Shown: positions 1-4,158 of the stretch, in pieces
Numbering within the stretch: the first letter of the stretch is position 1
Layout of the letters: the number at the start of each line of letters is the position of its first letter
NCBI GenBank assembly: GCA_946186175.1
Contig: CAMHMG010000163.1
Coordinates: forward strand, 1-6,989
DNA length: 6,989 nt
Reading direction: 5' to 3'
Origin: an uncultured Clostridia bacterium
Lineage (GTDB): Bacteria; Bacillota; Clostridia; Lachnospirales; Lachnospiraceae
The notes under the pieces: model-generated
Told to the model about the DNA's origin: nothing
Seen by the model: the letters and a program-made list of their open reading frames with translations, nothing else
The model's database searches: none
Translations under genes and position numbers: made by a program

Positions 1-215
1 TGGATGAGATCACATATCCATGCAGATGGAAGCTGATTGATGAAGCAGCATTTAAAGACCTTTTAAAAGATCTACCTGAGTGTGTTGAGGTTGTAATGAC
101 AGGACGTGATCCCCATGATTATATGATTGAATCAAGTGATTATTGGTCTGATGTTGAGATGAAGAGACACCCTTTTGAAAAAGGTATTGCAGCCAGAAAG
201 GGTGTGGAATTTTGA
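1..215 (+). CDS. cobO: Cob(I)yrinic acid a,c-diamide adenosyltransferase, C-terminal part
   Basis: This is the last 70 residues of a gene that begins before the window; the frame is open from base 3 to the TGA at 213-215. The peptide begins DEITYP, contains VVMTGRDPHDYMIESSDY and ends KRHPFEKGIAARKGVEF. These match the CobA/CobO/BtuR family: the D-E-x-x-x-P segment follows the Walker B-like strand, 'TGR' closes the last core strand, and the 'HPF-x-x-G-I-x-A-x-K-G-x-E-F' tail is the family's characteristic C terminus. Family members transfer the adenosyl group of ATP to the cobalt of reduced corrinoids, in cobalamin synthesis or salvage, in the cytoplasm. The N-terminal P-loop is outside the window, so integrity cannot be judged. 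No cobalamin genes follow; the next gene starts 102 bases on and appears to be a separate unit. No clear terminator is visible after the stop. Confidence 0.88.
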   Translation, partial: DEITYPCRWKLIDEAAFKDLLKDLPECVEVVMTGRDPHDYMIESSDYWSDVEMKRHPFEKGIAARKGVEF

Positions 216-251
216 AAAATAAATACATTGTAACAACTCTGCAATAACTCC

Positions 252-281
252 TTGGTATTATTATACCGTAAAAGATATTAA
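252..281 (+). promoter_or_regulatory. Weak candidate promoter for the signalling operon
   Basis: TTGGTA (252-257) and TATTAA (276-281) are separated by 18 bases and lie 37 bases upstream of the first start codon of the 318-2568 operon. The -35 half overlaps a small inverted repeat, GGTAT-TATT-ATACC (254-267), which could be an operator. Both hexamers depart from consensus and the region is AT-rich, so chance matches are likely. This is only the best candidate in the 102-base gap. Confidence 0.22.
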
Positions 282-317
282 TGCATTACGTTTTGCAATA
301 CAGAAAGGAGTTTAACA

Positions 318-752
318 ATGAAAAAACACAAAAGTATTATAATAGTTGCAGGACTGATATTGTTGTCTACGGGAGCTGTTATGTTGGGGAATGTCTTCAT
401 GCAGAAAAGAACAGAGAGCACAGTGCAGGCTCAGGTATCACAAATGGAAAATGTAAGTACCAAATCATCGGAGGATGTGAGCATTGAGTTTGCAAAAGAG
501 CTTCTTGAAGATATGCCGGAGGCACCATTGTTGCAGGAGAATGCCAAGGAAGACTGGGGAGACAGTTCTTTGGAAAATTGTATCAATGATGTAAATGCGA
601 CCACTCAGGACTATGCAAAAGAAGCAATACTGAAGGTATGTGATGAGGCAGGTATTGATGCTGCTACAGCAAAGGTAAAGGATCTTACACCTGAACAGAT
701 TGCTGTTATTGATCATTATGTGTATGAACATTCAGAACATCCTAAGGATTGA
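318..752 (+). CDS. Small exported or membrane-anchored protein of unknown function
   Basis: A 144-residue protein that I do not recognise. The start is supported by AAAGGAG (304-310) seven bases before the ATG. The N terminus has basic residues (MKKHK) and a hydrophobic helix at about residues 7-27, fitting a signal anchor or uncleaved signal peptide. There is no lipobox cysteine; a signal peptidase site near VQA (36-38) is possible. The exported part is acidic and Ser/Glu-rich up to about residue 80, then more structured, with cysteines C88 and C108 that could form a disulfide. It ends in KDLTPEQIAVIDHYVYEHSEHPKD. It lies 40 bases upstream of a response regulator and sensor kinase on the same strand with no intervening terminator, so co-transcription is likely. 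Its position suggests an accessory sensor, a ligand-binding partner or a product controlled by that system, but this is inference from context only. Confidence 0.72.
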   Translation: MKKHKSIIIVAGLILLSTGAVMLGNVFMQKRTESTVQAQVSQMENVSTKSSEDVSIEFAKELLEDMPEAPLLQENAKEDWGDSSLENCINDVNATTQDYAKEAILKVCDEAGIDAATAKVKDLTPEQIAVIDHYVYEHSEHPKD

Positions 753-792
753 AAACAATAACGGATCGATCTGACAATATGGAAGGAATTAT

Positions 793-1446
793 GTGAAAAT
801 GGCTCACATACTGATTGTAGAAGATGATAAATCTATAAATGAACTGATGGTCCGATGTTTAAGCGTCACAGGACATGAATGCCTTACTGCCTTTACGGGC
901 AGTGAGGCTATTCGTATTGTGGAGAAGAATATTGTAGATCTGATTCTTCTCGATATCAATTTGCCGGATGTAAGTGGCTATGATGTCATGGACTATTTTA
1001 ATGGGATACCGGTTATTTATGTGACAGCGCGCAGTGAGTTGAAAGATAAGATTAAAGGGCTAAATGGGGGAGCAGAGGATTATATTGTAAAGCCCTTTGA
1101 CTTTCAGGAGCTTGTTGCCAGGATGAATGTTGTTCTTAGAAGATATGGCAAAGGAGAAGATGCATTTTGTCTGGGAGACATAAAAGTAGATTTGAAGAAT
1201 TATAAGGTCTACAGAGAAAATGAAGAAATCAATATCACAAAGCAGGAATTTGAATTATTGAAAGCACTCATTTCAAATAAAAATATTACTCTTACAAGGG
1301 AACAGCTTCTAAATGCTGCGTGGGGATGGGATTACGATGGTGACGAGAGGACGGTAGACGTTCACATTCAAAGAATTAGAAAGAAGCTTAAGTGGGAATC
1401 ATTTATTAAAACGATTTATAAGATAGGATACAGATTGGAGATATAA
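793..1446 (+). CDS. OmpR/PhoB-family response regulator
   Basis: A 217-residue DNA-binding response regulator. The receiver domain (about 4-118) has the acidic pair E10/D11-D12, the phospho-acceptor D54 in LILLDINLPDVSG, T78 in VTAR and K100 in VKPF, so every catalytic position is present. The C-terminal winged helix (about 125-217) has the family pattern ITKQEFELLKAL, the recognition-helix region DERTVDVHIQRIRKKL and the ending TIYKIGYRLE. The start is GTG at 793, five bases after GGAAGGA (781-787); the ATG at 799 would leave a longer spacer and lose two residues. The stop TAA (1444-1446) directly abuts the kinase ATG, implying translational coupling. It should be phosphorylated by that kinase and act as a transcription regulator; its targets are not evident here. 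Length and motifs are ordinary for the family. Confidence 0.95.
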   Translation: MKMAHILIVEDDKSINELMVRCLSVTGHECLTAFTGSEAIRIVEKNIVDLILLDINLPDVSGYDVMDYFNGIPVIYVTARSELKDKIKGLNGGAEDYIVKPFDFQELVARMNVVLRRYGKGEDAFCLGDIKVDLKNYKVYRENEEINITKQEFELLKALISNKNITLTREQLLNAAWGWDYDGDERTVDVHIQRIRKKLKWESFIKTIYKIGYRLEI

Positions 1447-2568
1447 ATGAAGCTTTGGGAAAAGAATTATGTGTTGACCATGTGCTTGATTATGTTGATT
1501 CTTTATGGGAGTATATTTTTAATATTAAGCAATTCATTTCGGTTAAATCTAAGATTGATTTGTGAGCAGGAGAAGCAAAATGAGAACAATATTAAATATG
1601 CACTTAAAAGTCTTCTGAATGAGGATCCTGAGCATACGAAGGTGAAACTATACAGTGAGGAATTAAAGAAGCAGGATACATATGTCGATTTGTATGATGG
1701 ACAAAAGGAAATAGTTAGTTATCTACCTTTTAAGATAGTTAGGGAAAATGAACAGAGTATGGTGATTATTAAAGAAGGTGCTCACAGGTATTTATTTATC
1801 TTTGATTCATTTTTATATCAGGATAAAGATGAGATTTCATTGTGCTATATGGGAGTGATAGATGAAGTGTATAACAATCATCAGAAGCTGGTTAGGGTAA
1901 TGCTTTTGATCAGTTCGTTGATCACTATTTTTATTGCGTGTATGCTGTATTATGCTATGAGAAAAATATACCATCCTATCAATAACATTTCACATGAACT
2001 GCGTACACCTTTAACTTCAATACAGGGATATGCACAGTATATTCTTTATGGTAAAATAAATGAGGAAGATATACAATATGCAGGTACAAGAATTAATGAA
2101 GAGGCAAAGTATATCAATGAAATAATTGAGCGTATTCTGGTTATGGAAAATATAAAAAACGGTGAGATTCATATGGGAAAAATAAAACTGGAAGATGTGT
2201 GGGAATCGGTAAAAGTACATTATCCATCCTTAGTAGTAGAAGGAGATATGCAGTATATAATAGGAGACCGCACTTTATTGCAAAGCCTGTTTTTGAATCT
2301 GTTGTCTAATATAAGCCGTGCGGGGAATGATATTATAATTACGGCATCTGAAGGAGTAATTAGAATACAAAATCGGGAAGATTATATTGATCCTAAAATG
2401 CTTGATATATTAAATGGTAACCATCGGATTCCGAAAGAACGGATTAAGGGGAGAGGATTCGGAGCAGCCCTTTGTCAGGAAATTGCGAGTCTGCATCATG
2501 CAAAGATTCGATATGAATCATCTGAGGATTTTGGAACAGTGGTTTCATTATTGTTCGACACTTGCTGA
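1447..2568 (+). CDS. Membrane sensor histidine kinase without an obvious HAMP domain
   Basis: A 373-residue kinase, partner of the response regulator directly upstream (no gap; GGAG at 1437-1440 precedes the ATG). Transmembrane helices are at about 8-28 and 149-170, enclosing an extracytoplasmic region of about 120 residues that I cannot assign to a known sensor fold. The H-box ISHELRTPLTSIQGYAQ carries the phospho-acceptor H183 followed by E184. Only about a dozen residues separate the end of helix 2 from this histidine, so a full HAMP domain cannot fit. The N-box is LFLNLLSN (281-288) with N284 and N288. The usual DxGxG (G1) motif is absent: the equivalent stretch reads IRIQNREDYIDP (305-316). 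The G2 box is present as GRGFGAALC (335-343). It should autophosphorylate with ATP at the membrane and pass phosphate to the regulator. The degenerate ATP lid may be a subfamily trait or may mean unusual activity. The signal is unknown. Confidence 0.92.
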   Translation: MKLWEKNYVLTMCLIMLILYGSIFLILSNSFRLNLRLICEQEKQNENNIKYALKSLLNEDPEHTKVKLYSEELKKQDTYVDLYDGQKEIVSYLPFKIVRENEQSMVIIKEGAHRYLFIFDSFLYQDKDEISLCYMGVIDEVYNNHQKLVRVMLLISSLITIFIACMLYYAMRKIYHPINNISHELRTPLTSIQGYAQYILYGKINEEDIQYAGTRINEEAKYINEIIERILVMENIKNGEIHMGKIKLEDVWESVKVHYPSLVVEGDMQYIIGDRTLLQSLFLNLLSNISRAGNDIIITASEGVIRIQNREDYIDPKMLDILNGNHRIPKERIKGRGFGAALCQEIASLHHAKIRYESSEDFGTVVSLLFDTC

Positions 2569-2645
2569 TATTTCATTGCAGGAATTGCGGAGTGGCTGAT
2601 TGAGTCTGAAACCGAAAAAGAAAAAGTGAGTTGAATAACATTGCT

Positions 2646-3584
2646 TCATCCATACATATCAAACAGTGACATCTGCCTGTCGATCCATGATTTCTGATCT
2701 ACATCATGGATGATATCATCATCTTCATAGTTGCCGATGAGAAACGGTGAGTCGGGATCGTGTAGTCTGTGATTAAAATCTACCATTTTTGGGTCGTTGT
2801 TGGCATAGCAGTATTTACAAAGGTGCATACATGTATCATAAGCACCGATATCACAGGCAATGTAGCAGGCACATTCCTGACGGTTAGGTTTTGCCTTTGG
2901 TATATTAAGCCTGTTGCCAACAGCATTTTCATAGGTGCTCACCGTCATACATCCGCCGCAGTCTGCTCCGAATTCTGCTAACATATCGCCCTCAGCACAT
3001 GGTTTGACAACCATTCCATATCGATCTGCAATTCGTATCATTTCTTTTCCAAGATACAATTGATCTTCCTTGTTGACAGTTCTTACTTCCGGGAAATTCC
3101 TCTTGACCTTTTCATACAGATCAATAAAGCTGATGACAGCTGTCTTAGTGTAACCCGAAAGAGCTTTTGCAATACGTTCAAAGGATTTTAAATGGTACTC
3201 TATGGTGTATCTGTCGGAGATAAAGATAGGATCGTAACGCCACCCGATAGAATTGATACCTACGATATCAGATAAATGCTGAAAGTCGGTAAGCGATTTG
3301 TGTTTGTCGGGAACATTAGGTTCTATGTCTTTTCCATAAGGAGTAATGGTCACAAACCAATATTGTCCGTAATCTGAGAGAAGATCCATGTAGGGAAACA
3401 TAGGTGCAGGATTTTTGGTACAGAATCCAATGACATCAACTACAGATGGATCAAGATAATAGCGGCTTACCTGCCTGGGATTGAAAGGATTGCGCACACA
3501 GACAACACCTTCACGTAAACGGTTGGCAAACCATTTTGAATAAAATGCCGGTATATCGGTTCTTTGTCCTGTGTTTATGATCAT
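2646..3584 (-). CDS. DUF1848 protein with C-terminal radical-SAM-like cysteine cluster
   Basis: A 312-residue protein on the reverse strand, started by an ATG seven bases after AAGGAG (3597-3592 on the complement). The N-terminal half shows the DUF1848 (PF08902) signature: GQRTDIPAFYSKWFANRL (6-23), VRNPFNPRQVS (30-40), FCTKNPAPM (54-62), GKDIEPNVPDK (84-94), WRYDPIF (115-121) and a later AVISFIDLY. The C-terminal part is rich in cysteine: C196, C209 and C212 (CGGC), C238, C240, C244, then C252-x3-C256-x2-C259-Y, which is the radical-SAM 4Fe-4S spacing but placed near the end rather than the start of the protein. The last residues include QMSLF (304-308). The function of the family is not established; an iron-sulfur, SAM-dependent reaction is plausible, and a link to nucleic-acid repair is only inference. 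It converges on the kinase gene with a 77-base gap that shows no clear terminator hairpin. Confidence 0.9.
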   Translation of the reverse strand: MIINTGQRTDIPAFYSKWFANRLREGVVCVRNPFNPRQVSRYYLDPSVVDVIGFCTKNPAPMFPYMDLLSDYGQYWFVTITPYGKDIEPNVPDKHKSLTDFQHLSDIVGINSIGWRYDPIFISDRYTIEYHLKSFERIAKALSGYTKTAVISFIDLYEKVKRNFPEVRTVNKEDQLYLGKEMIRIADRYGMVVKPCAEGDMLAEFGADCGGCMTVSTYENAVGNRLNIPKAKPNRQECACYIACDIGAYDTCMHLCKYCYANNDPKMVDFNHRLHDPDSPFLIGNYEDDDIIHDVDQKSWIDRQMSLFDMYG

Positions 3585-3602
3585 TGGGATACTCCTTATA
3601 TG

Positions 3603-3613
3603 ATTATAATATA
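3603..3613. repeat. Left 11-bp flanking direct repeat of element 1
   Basis: ATTATAATATA, identical to 3828-3838. The two copies bracket the inverted-repeat element at 3614-3827, as expected of a target-site duplication. Because the repeat is pure A/T in an AT-rich region, chance identity is less unlikely than for a mixed sequence. It also lies just upstream of the ribosome binding site of the DUF1848 gene. Confidence 0.65.
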
Positions 3614-3827
3614 GCAGGTAATTGCGAAACTCTAATTTTTCTTTCTTGAGTTGTGCATATTATATAGCTCCATTTCAGACACGCTTTCGCTCTGTTTCCG
3701 TCGTAGTGGTACTAAACTCACACTTCGTGTTCGCTAAGTACCAACGACTGTGTCAAGGTCTGACAACGGATGCTATATGTAATATGCACAACTCATATAA
3801 GCTTTTCAATGAGTTTCGCAATTACCT
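3614..3827. mobile_element. Miniature inverted-repeat element 1 (MITE-like, non-coding)
   Basis: A 214-bp non-coding element. Its ends are a perfect 17-bp inverted repeat, AGGTAATTGCGAAACTC at 3616-3632 and the complement at 3811-3827; the left end carries two extra bases (GC) outside the match. Inside is a second nested inverted repeat: 15 bp perfect at 3648-3662 and 3780-3794, continuing as TATAGC/GCTATA (3663-3668, 3772-3777) after a two-base bulge. Exact 11-bp direct repeats flank the whole unit. No transposase or convincing open frame is present; the longest frame across it follows the palindromic DNA and has no ribosome binding site. The best reading is a non-autonomous transposable element mobilised in trans. 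An 11-bp duplication is within the range known for IS4-type transposases, but that assignment is weak. The DUF1848 and ABC-F genes diverge from this region, so it may influence both. Confidence 0.72.
3648..3794. other. Branched, cloverleaf-like structured core of element 1
   Basis: The interior can fold as a long stem (3648-3668 with 3772-3794) closing a multi-branch region. The branches are CAGA/TCTG with GC/GC inside (3676-3694), GTCGT/ACGAC with GGTACT/AGTACC (3700-3748) capped by ACAC-TTC-GTGT (3720-3730), and TGTCA/TGACA (3751-3765). TCCG/CGGA (3697-3700 with 3767-3770) could close the last two. This is a hand fold. Several helices retain complementarity across mismatches or bulges, which suggests a selected fold rather than a simple palindrome. 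Whether it acts as RNA or only as DNA is unknown, and I do not recognise it as a named RNA family. Confidence 0.45.
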
Positions 3828-3838
3828 ATTATAATATA
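3828..3838. repeat. Right 11-bp flanking direct repeat of element 1
   Basis: ATTATAATATA, identical to 3603-3613, directly abutting the right terminal inverted repeat of element 1. It is interpreted as the second copy of the target-site duplication. Confidence 0.65.
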
Positions 3839-3848
3839 GATCCGCATA

Positions 3849-3872
3849 ATAATATTTTCGTTATAATATTAT
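3849..3872. repeat. AT-rich palindrome that served as target of element 2
   Basis: ATAATATT (3849-3856) and AATATTAT (3865-3872) form an 8-bp inverted repeat around an 8-base spacer. Element 2 is inserted at the outer edge of the right arm: the duplicated bases ATATTATC (3866-3873) include most of that arm. The palindrome therefore predates the insertion. It could be a weak hairpin or an operator, but no function is evident. Confidence 0.4.
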
Positions 3873-3873
3873 C
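3866..3873. repeat. Left 8-bp target-site duplication of element 2
   Basis: ATATTATC, identical to 4016-4023 and directly abutting the perfect terminal inverted repeat of element 2. The exact fit of both repeats against both element ends is strong evidence for transpositional insertion. Confidence 0.8.
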
Positions 3874-4015
3874 GTAACTATTCAGAGCCAACCTCGAAAA
3901 TGTTTCACATTTTCTCGGTGTGGTTTACGCCATATAATTTTATACAAAAATACGCTTATGAATGCAAGCATTCAACACATATTTTGTATAAAATTGCATG
4001 GCTCTGAATAGTTAC
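3874..4015. mobile_element. Miniature inverted-repeat element 2 (MITE-like, possibly IS66-mobilised)
   Basis: A 142-bp non-coding element bounded by a perfect 17-bp inverted repeat, GTAACTATTCAGAGCCA (3874-3890) and its complement (3999-4015), with exact 8-bp target duplications on both sides. Two internal hairpins are visible. One pairs 3891-3903 with 3907-3919 (13 positions, two mismatches). The other is a perfect 14-bp stem, AATTTTATACAAAA (3936-3949) with 3982-3995, enclosing a small TGAATG/CATTCA hairpin (3959-3974). There is no coding capacity. Ends starting with GTAA together with an 8-bp duplication are features known for IS66-family elements, so mobilisation by an IS66-type transposase is a reasonable but unproven inference. 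It shares no obvious end sequence with element 1. It ends 35 bases upstream of the -35 box of the ABC-F promoter. Confidence 0.8.
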
Positions 4016-4023
4016 ATATTATC
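4016..4023. repeat. Right 8-bp target-site duplication of element 2
   Basis: ATATTATC, the second copy matching 3866-3873, adjoining the right terminal inverted repeat. Confidence 0.8.
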
Positions 4024-4050
4024 ATTCCATAGCTTTAATTTCAATCGCAC

Positions 4051-4079
4051 TTGAAAAAAACAGCCTTTCTGCTTATAAT
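4051..4079 (+). promoter_or_regulatory. Sigma-70-type promoter of the ABC-F operon
   Basis: TTGAAA (4051-4056) and a perfect TATAAT (4074-4079) are separated by 17 bases, a near-consensus housekeeping promoter. Transcription should begin near 4086, giving a leader of roughly 73 bases before the ATG at 4159. It is the clearest promoter in the window and suggests strong, largely constitutive transcription of the ABC-F gene and the membrane protein gene behind it. Confidence 0.8.
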
Positions 4080-4093
4080 CTAAATGTTTTAAT

Positions 4094-4125
4094 AAACGAG
4101 ACAGATAAACGTCTTTTGTTTTTTT
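4094..4125 (+). terminator. Weak terminator-like hairpin in the ABC-F leader (possible attenuator)
   Basis: GAGAC (4098-4102) pairs with GTCTT (4111-4115, one G-U pair) around an 8-base loop. AAAC (4094-4097) can pair with GTTT (4118-4121) after a two-base bulge. A run of seven T follows at 4119-4125. The layout is that of an intrinsic terminator between promoter and start codon, as seen in attenuated ABC-F genes, but the stem is short and weak. It may be only an AT-rich leader. Confidence 0.3.
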
Positions 4126-4149
4126 AATACTATGAACACAATTTTAATC

Positions 4150-4153
4150 GAGG
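4150..4153 (+). promoter_or_regulatory. Ribosome binding site that fixes the ABC-F start
   Basis: GAGG at 4150-4153 lies five bases before the ATG at 4159. The in-frame ATG at 4132 is preceded only by T-rich sequence with no ribosome binding site and would add nine residues (MNTILIEVK) not expected in the family. The start at 4159 gives the usual ABC-F opening MNILNLENISKTY. Confidence 0.75.
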
Positions 4154-4158
4154 TCAAA

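Noticed and set aside
763..772. Palindrome GATCGATC-like sequence between the exported protein and the regulator
   Set aside because: It is short, lies inside an operon gap, has no loop or T tract and is expected by chance.
2414..2599. Forward frame overlapping the end of the kinase gene
   Set aside because: It overlaps the conserved G2 region of the kinase in another frame and lacks a ribosome binding site.
2569..2645. Terminator between the convergent kinase and DUF1848 genes
   Set aside because: I find no stem of useful length or T tract in this 77-base gap on either strand.
3603..3608. TATAAT on the reverse strand as -10 box of the DUF1848 gene
   Set aside because: Transcription would start within the ribosome binding site (3592-3597), and no good -35 hexamer lies at the proper distance; the AT-rich repeat explains the match.
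3622..3834. Open frame of 70 codons across the inverted-repeat element
   Set aside because: It runs through palindromic DNA, has no ribosome binding site, and its codons follow the inverted-repeat arms; it is not a gene.
3585..4131. Possible CRISPR array, retron RNA or attachment site in the long intergenic region
   Set aside because: The repeats are inverted pairs, not regularly spaced direct repeats. No reverse transcriptase, cas gene or integrase is present in the window, and the two direct-repeat pairs are explained by insertion.
4132..4158. Upstream in-frame ATG that would lengthen the ABC-F protein by nine residues
   Set aside because: No ribosome binding site precedes it, while the ATG at 4159 has GAGG at the right distance and gives the normal family N terminus.
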